A DNA stretch of 64,000 nucleotides from Pseudobutyrivibrio sp. OR37 (GTDB lineage Bacteria; Bacillota; Clostridia; Lachnospirales; Lachnospiraceae), in contig NZ_FOQF01000002.1 of NCBI RefSeq assembly GCF_900113655.1, forward strand, positions 157,671 through 221,670, read 5' to 3'. A program made the translations under genes and the position numbers. The notes under the pieces were generated by a model. The model was not told the DNA's origin. It did not search any database and saw only the letters and a list, made by a program, of their open reading frames with translations. Positions 36,242 to 45,648 of the stretch are shown here, piece after piece. Positions within the stretch are counted from its first letter, which is position 1. Every line of letters starts with the position of its first letter.

Positions 36242-37360
36242 TTATTTAGCTGCACGAGCCATAGCCTCTTCGAAGTCCTTTGTTCCTTCGAATACGCAGT
36301 TAGAATATGGGTTACCACCAATTCTGATAGCATTTCTGATGATTACAGAGATGCAAAGAACGTTAACACCAAGTGCCATCATAGCTACGAATCCCTGCAT
36401 TGTAGGATCAGCTGTGATTCCCATTGCTGCAATTGCTTCGTTAGCTGCAATAGTCTTGCCCTGGCCTGCCTGGTAAAGAGCGATAGCCTGCTCGTAAAGA
36501 TCCATTGTTGTGATACCAGCTTCTGTAGCTCCACCGTATACACGTGGAAGAACAGCAGCGAATGTACCCTTTAACTGGAAGAGAGGTACTACCTGTGCCC
36601 ACATACACCAAATAGCAAGTGTGTTAGCACGGTTCTGGATCCAAGCACCCTTGTTCCAAAGAGCGTTAGCAAATGTAGGAGCAAGAAGAAGTGCAACACC
36701 ACAGTACCATGTATGTGTAGGAAGGTTCAAATATGTATATTCGAAGTTCCATACATCATAAGCAACGATGAACCATACTGTCATATCTGGCCAGATCATA
36801 TCTGACATGTTCTTGTCGTTTGATGTGTAAAGCTTTACACAACCTGTCATACAGAAGATGTTGATCATACCAGCGATAGCGTTAACAACGTTCCACCATC
36901 CACCGTAGATGAATACACCTTCGTTTGAACACCACCAAGCACCTGAAAGGTCGCCTGTGATTGAGTATGCTGCAAGAGCTGACTCCATATCTGAAACATT
37001 AGCGATCATGATGTTTGCTGCAACGATGAACCATGGCCACCAAGCAAACCATTTTTCTTTACCAATGCCCCACTTATATTTAATCATCATGAAGCCGACG
37101 CATCCGATATCTGCTGCGTAGAGCTTAAAGTAGTGGAACCAACCGTCCATATATGCAACTGTTGGGTTTGAAGCACCGCCGAATAAACCAACATGTGCTA
37201 AGATGAAGTAAACTGTAAGAATACATGGGATGATAACAAAAATAATCATTCCACCGACCTTTGTACGACGGCCGAGCTCATTCATAATAATCAATCCTGC
37301 AAATACAAGGCACCAGCCAAGGATCTGCCAAAGATTAGTGATTTGGAAAATCATATCCAA
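36242..37360 (-). CDS. Multi-pass Trp-rich membrane protein, DUF5692-like
   Basis: This 372-residue protein has about nine hydrophobic helices and unusually many Trp residues in interfacial clusters (WFAWWPWF, GAWW, YGGWWN, WNFEYTYL). From memory it resembles the DUF5692 family of Clostridia; that assignment is not certain. It has no transporter or enzyme motif I can see. The 3' end is well expressed-looking, with a strong terminator; the start follows AAGGAGGCTT. The 149 nt upstream are A+T-rich and hold no gene. The function is unknown. Confidence 0.65.
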   Translation of the reverse strand: MDMIFQITNLWQILGWCLVFAGLIIMNELGRRTKVGGMIIFVIIPCILTVYFILAHVGLFGGASNPTVAYMDGWFHYFKLYAADIGCVGFMMIKYKWGIGKEKWFAWWPWFIVAANIMIANVSDMESALAAYSITGDLSGAWWCSNEGVFIYGGWWNVVNAIAGMINIFCMTGCVKLYTSNDKNMSDMIWPDMTVWFIVAYDVWNFEYTYLNLPTHTWYCGVALLLAPTFANALWNKGAWIQNRANTLAIWCMWAQVVPLFQLKGTFAAVLPRVYGGATEAGITTMDLYEQAIALYQAGQGKTIAANEAIAAMGITADPTMQGFVAMMALGVNVLCISVIIRNAIRIGGNPYSNCVFEGTKDFEEAMARAAK

Positions 37361-37509
37361 GCCTCCTTAATAATTATTTACATTTTTAAATAGAGAAAAC
37401 TAATTCCTCTATCCTCAGTTTTTATTATACCTATATGTGAAGAAAATAACAATATATCAGTTTATAAAAAATTAATACATTTTTTATAATTTGTATTGTT
37501 GCATATTTC

Positions 37510-38451
37510 TTATAAACCCCTAATTTTCAACATTTGTGGCATACATTCAAACGTTAAATTATTAAGAAATCCTATGTGTTCCCCGTCAGCATGTACACAC
37601 ATACTCTCATTCATTACGATGTCCATTTTATCAAAATTTATTAAATCGAATCCTTCTTTTCCAATGTGCTTTCCTTTCACCAAATATGGCAATAAAGTAA
37701 AACATTTAAATCTGGAAATATCATGGGCAATAAATGCTGTGAGATGTCCTGAATCTGCCTTGGCATCAGGTGCCATTGGAATACCTCCACCTTCTGCCCT
37801 GCAATTCATAGCTGCAGCAAATATGGTGCTTTTTATATTTCTGGTAGTGGTCTTGTTATCATAATAAATAGTAACCTTGGCATCAGAAAATGGCATGGTA
37901 AAAAGATCTCCCACCGTCAAAATACCGTAGGTAGCGGAGCCTGCTCCAAACCTATTTAAAAATCTCTTAAGCTTGCTGTCTAATGCCTGAAGACACACGT
38001 AAGCATCTACTCCGATTCCTGCGCTCACCCCAAACAATCGCACGCAAGCCTTACCCTCCTTTTCATACGAAAGCTTCCCTATATCAAAAAGCTTATATTC
38101 ATTTGTATTAAGTGCTCTATCTAATATTTCAAGAGCACCCCCCTTAAGCCCAATACCAGCTGCAAAATCATTGGCAGAGCCCGATGGAAGTGGTGTGTAA
38201 ATAGTATTTTCAAAATCCTGTATTCCATTTAACGCCTCATTTAAGGTACCATCTCCTCCCATTACAAACAGCGCCACCTGCTCCCCTGAGGACGTAGCTG
38301 CTTTGACGAAGCTGGTAGCATCACCAGGTCCTGCAGTAAAATGAACCTCATAGCTTATATTTTTTTCTTTCAAATAATCTTCTACTTTTTTCCATAATTC
38401 TCCAGCTTTTCCTGTTCGGCTGGCTTTATTAACAATAAATAGGTTTTTCAT
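37510..38451 (-). CDS. Diacylglycerol kinase family lipid kinase (YegS/DagK-like)
   Basis: This 313-residue cytoplasmic enzyme phosphorylates a lipid, most likely diacylglycerol. The nucleotide-binding motif VMGGDGTLNEALNG and the following LPSGSANDFAAGIGL are diagnostic. The C-terminal sandwich domain includes GGGIPMAPDAKADSGHL. I chose the ATG at 38451, with AAAGGAAA before it; an in-frame TTG lies 15 nt upstream. It ends at 37510 with no clear terminator in the A+T-rich gap. Confidence 0.9.
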   Translation of the reverse strand: MKNLFIVNKASRTGKAGELWKKVEDYLKEKNISYEVHFTAGPGDATSFVKAATSSGEQVALFVMGGDGTLNEALNGIQDFENTIYTPLPSGSANDFAAGIGLKGGALEILDRALNTNEYKLFDIGKLSYEKEGKACVRLFGVSAGIGVDAYVCLQALDSKLKRFLNRFGAGSATYGILTVGDLFTMPFSDAKVTIYYDNKTTTRNIKSTIFAAAMNCRAEGGGIPMAPDAKADSGHLTAFIAHDISRFKCFTLLPYLVKGKHIGKEGFDLINFDKMDIVMNESMCVHADGEHIGFLNNLTFECMPQMLKIRGL

Positions 38452-38578
38452 AGCATTTCCTTTCAATTTCTAAAGATAATTGTGGTCATTTTAAAAACTA
38501 AAGTCAATGGATTTCTTGCACTATAAAAAATAGAATGATAGCATATCAGGTAGAAATTTAAAAAAAGAGGACTCAATA

Positions 38579-39856
38579 ATGGACAATAATGAATTCAAAG
38601 AAAAATTAATGCATAAGGTAGACCACAACGGCCACCGCGCCATGTCTGTGGTAGGCTGGACTCTTGCAGCTATTTTCATCGGTATTTCCGTTGGATTGTT
38701 TGCCACCGGCTTTGGACTATCTATGAGATATGTTATTAAATTTAGAGAAGCTCACAAATGGATGATTTTCCTTCTTCCAATAGGAGCTGTTTTTATCACC
38801 TTCATGTACAAACAAATTTTGAAGGAAAAGGATAGCGGCACCAACACTGTTATCGCTGCCATTCAATCAGATGAGCATCTTCCTTTTAGATTAGCGCCAC
38901 TGATTTTTATTGCTACTCTCGTCACACATTTAGTGGGCGGTTCTGCTGGTCGTGAGGGCGCTGCCCTTCAAATGGGTGGAGCCATAGGAAATGGAATTGG
39001 TCGTGTTCTTAAGCTCAATTCAACTAACAAAAAGACAATGATAATGTGTGGAATGAGTGCAGCCTTTTCTGCATTATTTGGAACTCCAATGGCTGCAGCT
39101 ATATTTTCAATGGAGGTGGTATCCGTTGGAATCATGCATTACGCCGCCTTGGTTCCATGTGTTATTTCTTCACTTGTGGCTAGATATGTAGCTAATTACT
39201 TTGGGCTTGGGGCTGAGATTTACCCAATAGAAGTGATTCCAAAGTTCACAATAAAAACCTCCATAATGATATGCATCTTTGCAATCCTTTGTGGTCTGGC
39301 TTCAATGCTGTTTTGCACAATGCTTCATAAATACGAAAGCTTCCTAAGTGGCAAGGTTTCAAATCCTTATATCAAAGCTATCATTGGCGGTACTTCCGTT
39401 TTAGCTCTTACACTAATAGTTGGAAACCAAACCTACAACAGTACTGGTTCCGCCATCATCATGTCCTGCTTTACAGGAGCAAGTATTGGTCTAGGCACCT
39501 TCCTTTTAAAAATGATTTTTACAACCCTTACATTATCCTGCGGCTACAAGGGTGGTGAAATTGTTCCTACATTATTTATTGGTGCAACTTTTGGCGCTGC
39601 AGTTGGACAACTAATTGGATTTTCACCAGCACTACTTGCTGCAGTTGGAATGGGGGCACTTTTCTGTGGTGTTACCAACTGCCCTATTTCCAGCCTACTA
39701 ATTTGCTTCGAACTTTTCGGCTACGAGCCAATGCCTTACTTCCTTCTAGCTGTTGCCTTCAGCTACTGGGTATCAGGCTACACCGGCCTCTACCGTGCCC
39801 AAAAAATCGTCTACAGCAAATATCGCAGCAACTACATCGACAAAAAAGTCGATTAA
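38579..39856 (+). CDS. CLC-family anion channel/antiporter
   Basis: This 425-residue membrane protein has the CLC fold. GREGAALQMGG (GREG at 124-127, gating Glu126) and GYKGGEIVPTLFIGATFG are the selectivity and gating blocks. The KGGE form, where classical chloride transporters read GGIFxPS, resembles the fluoride-exporting CLC-F clade; this is a suggestion, not proof. No fluoride riboswitch sequence is visible upstream. The ATG at 38579 has AAGAGGACTCAAT before it. A terminator follows 14 nt after the stop. Confidence 0.85.
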   Translation: MDNNEFKEKLMHKVDHNGHRAMSVVGWTLAAIFIGISVGLFATGFGLSMRYVIKFREAHKWMIFLLPIGAVFITFMYKQILKEKDSGTNTVIAAIQSDEHLPFRLAPLIFIATLVTHLVGGSAGREGAALQMGGAIGNGIGRVLKLNSTNKKTMIMCGMSAAFSALFGTPMAAAIFSMEVVSVGIMHYAALVPCVISSLVARYVANYFGLGAEIYPIEVIPKFTIKTSIMICIFAILCGLASMLFCTMLHKYESFLSGKVSNPYIKAIIGGTSVLALTLIVGNQTYNSTGSAIIMSCFTGASIGLGTFLLKMIFTTLTLSCGYKGGEIVPTLFIGATFGAAVGQLIGFSPALLAAVGMGALFCGVTNCPISSLLICFELFGYEPMPYFLLAVAFSYWVSGYTGLYRAQKIVYSKYRSNYIDKKVD

Positions 39857-39869
39857 AGACTATACAATA

Positions 39870-39902
39870 AGAGCTGTAACTCATAAGCTACAGCTCTTTT
39901 TT
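39870..39902. terminator. Bidirectional terminator between the CLC gene and the galactoside operon
   Basis: AGAGCTGTA (39870-39878) pairs with TACAGCTCT (39889-39897), with T-run to 39902 on the plus strand. The converging GH36 gene ends at 39912. Confidence 0.85.
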
Positions 39903-39911
39903 AGTATCTAA

Positions 39912-42248
39912 TTAGCATTTTTCTATAAAGTATAGACGTGCTCCGAAATCTGGGAAGTAGCGTACCTGTTCGTTGTAGCCTGTGCCTACGTAGCTTTGTG
40001 CAAGCTTGATACCACCTTCGTTAAGGGTATCTCCATAAGCTACGGTGTCTTCTACTTCACCTGGCATCTTTACAAATTTGGCAATTACATTGTGTAGCAT
40101 TCCATCCTGTTTGATATGAATTGGTGCTACAGTATTAACCAAATCTCCAAAGCCCTTAAGATTATATTCTAACTTTCTTCCATAGAAATGATACTTTGTA
40201 TCAGCATCAAGGCCAGCAGCACCTATTCTAAGATATTGCTCTCCTGGCTTGATTTCTCTTTGCATTACCATTGATACGCATGTATTCTTGTCCTTATCTA
40301 CAATGCTCCACTGATAGATATTGTCAGCTCTAAGTCTGTAGTAATCACCAAACTGAAGAGTCTTTCTGTACTGCTTGTAAAGCTCGATTTGAGCCTTTAC
40401 AGCTGAAATATCTTCTGCACTGGCATCATTAAGATTAAGCTCGTAACCAAGAACGCCAAATGAAGCAACAGCAAATCGTGACTCAAGTGGTGTTATTCTA
40501 AGGGTCTGATGATTTGGGCATGAGCTTACATGAGCTGTGTATGTGCTCTGAGGATATCCATAAGAATATCCATCCTGAATTGCAAGACGGCTAACTGCAT
40601 CAGTATTATCACTTCCCCAAATCTGTGGGAAATAGCAAAGTGCGCCTAAGTCAAATCTATTTCCACCTGAAGCACAACCCTCCATAAGAATTTCAGGAAA
40701 TCTCTCTGCTAAAGTCTTAAGCATTCTGTAGAAGCCTAACACATATCTATGGCTAACCTCCATCTGCTTATCAGCAGGCAAATACTTAGAGAAATAATCG
40801 GAGAAGTTGCGATTCATATCCCACTTGATATAAGAAAGACCAGGAGTTGCAAAAACCTCGCTCATTCTATCTATCATGTAATCAACAACCTCTGGATTAC
40901 ATAGATCAAGAAGACGCTGGTTACGTCCCTGGGCATGATCCATTCCAGGTATGTCGATAGCCCACTCTGGATGCTTCTTGTAAAGCTCGCTTTCAACATT
41001 AATCATTTCAGGCTCTACCCAAAGACCAAACATAAGACCTAAATCATTGACCTTTTTAGCGAGTCCTTCCAGGCCGCCTGGAAGCTTTTTCTTGTTGATG
41101 ATATCCCAATCACCAAGGGCATGCTTATCATCATTTCTATTGCCAAACCAGCCATCATCCATAACGAAAAGCTCGATACCTGTGTTCTTTGCAACCTTGG
41201 CAAGCTTAAGAAGTGAGCCTTCTGTAAAATCGAAGTAGCTAGCTTCCCAGCTGTTGATAAGGATAGGACGTTCCTTTTTCTTCCAGGTTCCTCTTGTAAT
41301 ATGCTCTCTTACAAAATCGTGCATATTAAGGCTCATCTGTCTGAAACCAGCCTTTGAATATGTCATTACTGCTTCTGGAGCCTCAAATTCCTCTCCCGCT
41401 TCAAGTGTCCACTCAAAGCTTTCAGGGTTAATACCATAGGCAACTCTTGTCTTGCCCCAAGGCGATACCTCAGTAGCAGAATAATGATTGCCTGAATAAA
41501 CCAGATTGAAACCATAAACATCGCCAGCGGTTTCTGTAGAATCAGCATCCGAAATGATAAACAATGGATTGCAACGGTTTGAGCTAGTGCCTGTGAATGA
41601 GGAATTAACGTACTTTCCAGCAGGAAGCACCATATCTGATTTATTCATCTCTCTAGTCCAGCTACCGTGGAAGGATGTGATTTTATAGCCGCTGTGTTCA
41701 AAATCTACAAGCATAGAAAGCATACGTGTAAGCTTTACAGAAGAATCTGTAGTATTTTTAAACTTAGCGCTACGTGTAATAACATCACAATCCTCGAATA
41801 CAGAATATAAAAGTTCTAATGTATATCCATGATTTTTGTCCTTCAAGGTAACAACAAGAGTCTCTACCTCACCCTTTTCATCATAGGAGCTAGGAAGTGT
41901 CTTAAACTCAGGCTTGCCCTGAATCACTTCAAAACTATCATATACAAAATCAAGTGTGCTGCTGCCATCTGGACAAACAGCCGTAATCATTGGCTCTCTA
42001 TAATCTCCCTTTCCAAGGGTAGATACTTCAAGACAAACATCCTCTAGAGTAAGCTCTGGATGCTCGTTGTTGTAGGTAACAGTATTTCCTGGAGCAAATG
42101 CACGCTTCTCAATAAGCACAGATGGCTCATCGCAGTGGATGAGCCTTCCGTAATACATATGTTCCAGCTGACCTGTTTCCATTACGCGAAATGCGTAAGT
42201 AGTGTTTTTAGTATTAAGTGTAAATACCTTTCCATCAGCTTTAATCAT
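39912..42248 (-). CDS. Alpha-galactosidase, GH36
   Basis: This 778-residue cytoplasmic enzyme releases terminal alpha-galactose, as from raffinose-type sugars. An N-terminal beta-sandwich domain precedes the barrel. The nucleophile is Asp477 in KWDMNRNF and the acid/base Asp547 is in WGSDNTD; the CASGGNRFD loop between them is typical. No signal peptide is present, so substrates must be imported, probably by the adjacent symporter. I chose the ATG at 42248 (MIKADGKVF), which has GGGAGG before it. It is the last gene of the operon. Confidence 0.93.
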   Translation of the reverse strand: MIKADGKVFTLNTKNTTYAFRVMETGQLEHMYYGRLIHCDEPSVLIEKRAFAPGNTVTYNNEHPELTLEDVCLEVSTLGKGDYREPMITAVCPDGSSTLDFVYDSFEVIQGKPEFKTLPSSYDEKGEVETLVVTLKDKNHGYTLELLYSVFEDCDVITRSAKFKNTTDSSVKLTRMLSMLVDFEHSGYKITSFHGSWTREMNKSDMVLPAGKYVNSSFTGTSSNRCNPLFIISDADSTETAGDVYGFNLVYSGNHYSATEVSPWGKTRVAYGINPESFEWTLEAGEEFEAPEAVMTYSKAGFRQMSLNMHDFVREHITRGTWKKKERPILINSWEASYFDFTEGSLLKLAKVAKNTGIELFVMDDGWFGNRNDDKHALGDWDIINKKKLPGGLEGLAKKVNDLGLMFGLWVEPEMINVESELYKKHPEWAIDIPGMDHAQGRNQRLLDLCNPEVVDYMIDRMSEVFATPGLSYIKWDMNRNFSDYFSKYLPADKQMEVSHRYVLGFYRMLKTLAERFPEILMEGCASGGNRFDLGALCYFPQIWGSDNTDAVSRLAIQDGYSYGYPQSTYTAHVSSCPNHQTLRITPLESRFAVASFGVLGYELNLNDASAEDISAVKAQIELYKQYRKTLQFGDYYRLRADNIYQWSIVDKDKNTCVSMVMQREIKPGEQYLRIGAAGLDADTKYHFYGRKLEYNLKGFGDLVNTVAPIHIKQDGMLHNVIAKFVKMPGEVEDTVAYGDTLNEGGIKLAQSYVGTGYNEQVRYFPDFGARLYFIEKC

Positions 42249-42292
42249 CTTAAAAATCCTCCCAGTCATGTATCAATTTACAAGACCAATAT

Positions 42293-44140
42293 TTATTTTC
42301 TAGCACTCAATTCTTCAGAAATCTCTTCAAGCTTTTCATCTGTAAGAATATATTTTGCTTTGAAGAAGAAGAATGCAATAATAAGAACAACTGTAGGTCC
42401 TACTGTCATAATCATTCTAAGTCCAATTACTGAGCTGGCATCAATAGATTCAATTAATCCACTATTTGCAACCTTTGCCTGAAGTCCAGCGAAATCAAGG
42501 ATTGCTGCACTATCCTTCTGAATATTGAATATAGCAAGACAAACAGAAGCTACTAAAGCTGCAATACCTGAAGCAAGCTTAACTACAAAGGTCTGCATAG
42601 AAAAGATAACTGATTCGTCTCTACGATAATTCTTAAGCTCGCCGTAATCTACAGTGTTTGCCAAGAATACAGTAACAACAACATTAAGAATGCCTGCACC
42701 AGACATAATTAAAAATCCTGGCATGAAGAAAATAAATACATTTGTCACACCTGAAAGTGCCATTCCAAGAAGTACAATGTATCCTACAATTTCTGCAATT
42801 ACACAAATATAGAAAATACGAAGTGTAGTAAATGCTTTTCTAAGCAATGGGAAAAGAATCATCATTGCTAAAATCTGCATACCACCTGCAAATGTATTGA
42901 ACAATGTGTAATTACCCTGCCAATTGCTTCCTGCTAAATCATATTTGAAGAAATAAATCAAAAGGTTTGATGTAATATAAAGTGCTGTATTAACAAGAAC
43001 GATTGTAATAACAATAGTCATTGCCTGATCATTCTGAATAAGAGCCTTAAACATCTGACCGATTGATGCTGTCTGCATATCTACAGTAGACTTTTCTTTA
43101 ATGCAGGCACATGTGATACCAATGAAGAGAATGAACAATGCACCGATAATAAGTGAGAAATACTTGAAACCAAGTCTTTCAACTTCCATTGTAGATGTCA
43201 TATCAATAGTAATGTTGTCAAGTTCAGCTTCGTTATTTACATATTCTTCATAAGCATCGGTAGGCACATAAAGTGCTACTGCTACTTCGCCAGAATCTAC
43301 GCTATCCATTGCAACATTGATATCGCAATCATCACCCTCTGCAAATGTTTTATCACCGTAAGTAAAGCTATAATTTGTGTTATCTCCATTAAGAGATACT
43401 ACGCCGTTATATCCTTTTTCTTCGTCAACAACACCGTCAAATACTTTCTGAATACCTGTTACATTAAGAACTACATTATCACAGGCAATTGTATCTGTGT
43501 TAGTTGTTGGATTGCCATCTGCATCACGCTCTACAAGATATACATTAAATTGAGTATTGCTAGAATCAAATGTCTTTAAAATATTGTCAGAGCTATTAGC
43601 TGCTGCCTTAGAACCAAGAGCTGCTACTGCCATAACTGTAACAATAGTTACAAGAGCAGAACCTACACCTGCACATGAACGTGCAAGAGCTGATAAGCCT
43701 TCACGCTCTTTTCCACTTTCAGTGAAAGCAGGAACCATTGACCAATAAGGGATATCCATCATTGTGTATGTAACACCCCACATAATATAGGTAACAGCTG
43801 CATAAGCGATAAGTCCCTTAGCTGATGCAGTTGGTGGTGCCGCAAACATAAGAACAAGCAACACTGTATTTGTAATAGTACCAATTAAAAGCCAAGGTCT
43901 AAATTTACCCCAGCGAGTCTTTGTCTTTGCTACAATTACACCCATGATAGGATCGTTGAATGCATCAAAAACACGTGCAATTAAAAGGATGATTCCCATC
44001 GCAATTGCGTTAACTCCCATGATGTCCTGGAAATAATATAATACGTATGAAGCTGATAGCATATATACCATATCCTTACCAACAGCTCCAATACCATAGG
44101 CAAATTTTTCAACTCCCGATAAACTTCTTTTCTCTGCCAT
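42293..44140 (-). CDS. GPH-family sugar:cation symporter with an extra ~145-residue insertion
   Basis: This 615-residue transporter imports glycosides with a cation. The N-terminal family block (SGVEKFAYGIGAVGKDMVY) and the NDPIMGVIVAKTKTRWGKFRPW motif are diagnostic of the glycoside-pentoside-hexuronide group. Usual length is about 450-500 residues. Residues about 180-325 are a hydrophilic, Asp/Thr-rich insert between membrane helices that looks like a folded beta domain. The gene lies between the GH36 gene and a GT-B-like gene with short gaps. The insert is in frame and free of stops. Confidence 0.87.
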   Translation of the reverse strand: MAEKRSLSGVEKFAYGIGAVGKDMVYMLSASYVLYYFQDIMGVNAIAMGIILLIARVFDAFNDPIMGVIVAKTKTRWGKFRPWLLIGTITNTVLLVLMFAAPPTASAKGLIAYAAVTYIMWGVTYTMMDIPYWSMVPAFTESGKEREGLSALARSCAGVGSALVTIVTVMAVAALGSKAAANSSDNILKTFDSSNTQFNVYLVERDADGNPTTNTDTIACDNVVLNVTGIQKVFDGVVDEEKGYNGVVSLNGDNTNYSFTYGDKTFAEGDDCDINVAMDSVDSGEVAVALYVPTDAYEEYVNNEAELDNITIDMTSTMEVERLGFKYFSLIIGALFILFIGITCACIKEKSTVDMQTASIGQMFKALIQNDQAMTIVITIVLVNTALYITSNLLIYFFKYDLAGSNWQGNYTLFNTFAGGMQILAMMILFPLLRKAFTTLRIFYICVIAEIVGYIVLLGMALSGVTNVFIFFMPGFLIMSGAGILNVVVTVFLANTVDYGELKNYRRDESVIFSMQTFVVKLASGIAALVASVCLAIFNIQKDSAAILDFAGLQAKVANSGLIESIDASSVIGLRMIMTVGPTVVLIIAFFFFKAKYILTDEKLEEISEELSARK

Positions 44141-44156
44141 TATTCTCTCCTCCTAA

Positions 44157-45623
44157 TTAGTTCTTACTCTTCATCCCCATTGCAAGCTCAACAACCTTGT
44201 ATGCCCCATCATAAAGACCGATTGATTTATTTGTTTTGATGCTCTCGCACATCTCTGTAAGAAGCTGATCGTCCTTCATAAACATATCAATCATCTGAAG
44301 TGTATGAGGAATATCTCTACACTCAAGAGTTCCGTCACCCATTTCTGCTGAATGGATAGCGCCCCACATTTCATGCTTACCTACACGCTTAATAAACAGC
44401 TTTGGAACTGGATAGAAAGCAAGCTCTGATGGCTTTGTAACAAGTACATCGCAGCTACGCATAAGTAAGTTTGTACAATAAACTGCTTCAAAAATATTTT
44501 CATGATAGAAGCCATGAATACCAGTAACATCACCAGTTAATGCATCCTCGGCAAACTTTGTTGTCTTTTCATATTCGTTGAAGTGCTCTGTAGCTACTGA
44601 TTTCATCTCAGGGATTTCATTGATAAGGTCATCCCAAACATTCTTGTAATCACCAACATTTACATATAATGTAGCCTTGTTAGCCTTAATCTCTGGTAAT
44701 AAATATTTGATGATTGCAGCAAAGATTTCCTTCTGCGCTCCTGCTCCACCGATGGTGAGAAGGAAGCGCATTGGCTTACCATTCTTTTTTCTATCAATAC
44801 GAGCCTGGCAGTCAGCCTCGATATTAGAAACAAGCTCATGGTCGATATAGTGACCTGTGTAAACCAATTCATCATTTGGCATTGGGTTACATACTGCATC
44901 ACCAGCCATACCGTTGCAGATGCGGTAACCCATATAAGCGTTCTTACACTGGATTGCATGAACAGCACCCTCTGCAAAATGAAGTGCCATTGGCCAGTTA
45001 TCAGGAATAGCATTAACTACATGCTTCATTCCAGCGTGAACTGCAGCCTGTGCAGGCCATGCATGAGTTCCGATTACAGGAATATCCTTTGGAACATTCT
45101 TGTAAACAGTAGCCATAAGCTCTGCATTCTTCTGATCTGAAGAATTGTAAGAAAGCTTTCTAAACCATTCGTAGTTTGCTGGTTCCCAGATAAACTTGTT
45201 GAAAAGCTTATTCTTTGAAAGGCGTGAGCCTAAAGAATATAAATCGTTCTGAGCGCTGATAACCTTAGTACATGTAGTCTGAGGATATCCATTTAAATCC
45301 ATCCAATATGGTGTGTAGCCCATAGACTTTGCAGCTGATGCCATAGCCATGGAAATACGATAATGGCCAAAGCCCATACGGATATTTCCTACAATAACAC
45401 CCTTTTCAGTATCGAATTTTTCTGGGGACTGTCCGTCCTTTAAAAGCACATCATATACCCCAAGAGAATCACCGATATGTTCGTTCTTCGAAATTACGAT
45501 ATTGTAATCTACATTAGAATCATCACCATATTTCTTGATGTTTTTCTTTTTGGTATTACATGCTTTTTTGTAATCTCTATTTGAAATTACATTTCCAAAA
45601 ATTACTTTACTCTTATCTTTCAT
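44157..45623 (-). CDS. GT-B-like protein of unknown role in a galactoside operon (DUF6938-like)
   Basis: This 488-residue soluble protein resembles GT-B glycosyltransferases of the MurG/MGDG-synthase group. It has VIVGNIRMGFGHYRISMAMA in the N-terminal half and a C-terminal VTKPSELAFYPVPKLFIKR block that recalls a nucleotide-sugar binding loop. The exact family is unsure; DUF6938 is my best memory. It has no membrane segment. It is embedded between the symporter and GH2 genes with gaps of 16 and 25 nt. A synthetic-type enzyme in a breakdown operon is unusual. Confidence 0.6.
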   Translation of the reverse strand: MKDKSKVIFGNVISNRDYKKACNTKKKNIKKYGDDSNVDYNIVISKNEHIGDSLGVYDVLLKDGQSPEKFDTEKGVIVGNIRMGFGHYRISMAMASAAKSMGYTPYWMDLNGYPQTTCTKVISAQNDLYSLGSRLSKNKLFNKFIWEPANYEWFRKLSYNSSDQKNAELMATVYKNVPKDIPVIGTHAWPAQAAVHAGMKHVVNAIPDNWPMALHFAEGAVHAIQCKNAYMGYRICNGMAGDAVCNPMPNDELVYTGHYIDHELVSNIEADCQARIDRKKNGKPMRFLLTIGGAGAQKEIFAAIIKYLLPEIKANKATLYVNVGDYKNVWDDLINEIPEMKSVATEHFNEYEKTTKFAEDALTGDVTGIHGFYHENIFEAVYCTNLLMRSCDVLVTKPSELAFYPVPKLFIKRVGKHEMWGAIHSAEMGDGTLECRDIPHTLQMIDMFMKDDQLLTEMCESIKTNKSIGLYDGAYKVVELAMGMKSKN

Positions 45624-45648
45624 TATTTATAACACCCTCCTGAATTGG

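Noticed and set aside
38467-38578. Fluoride riboswitch before the CLC gene
   Set aside because: The conserved GGNGAUGG and the downstream pseudoknot motifs are absent.
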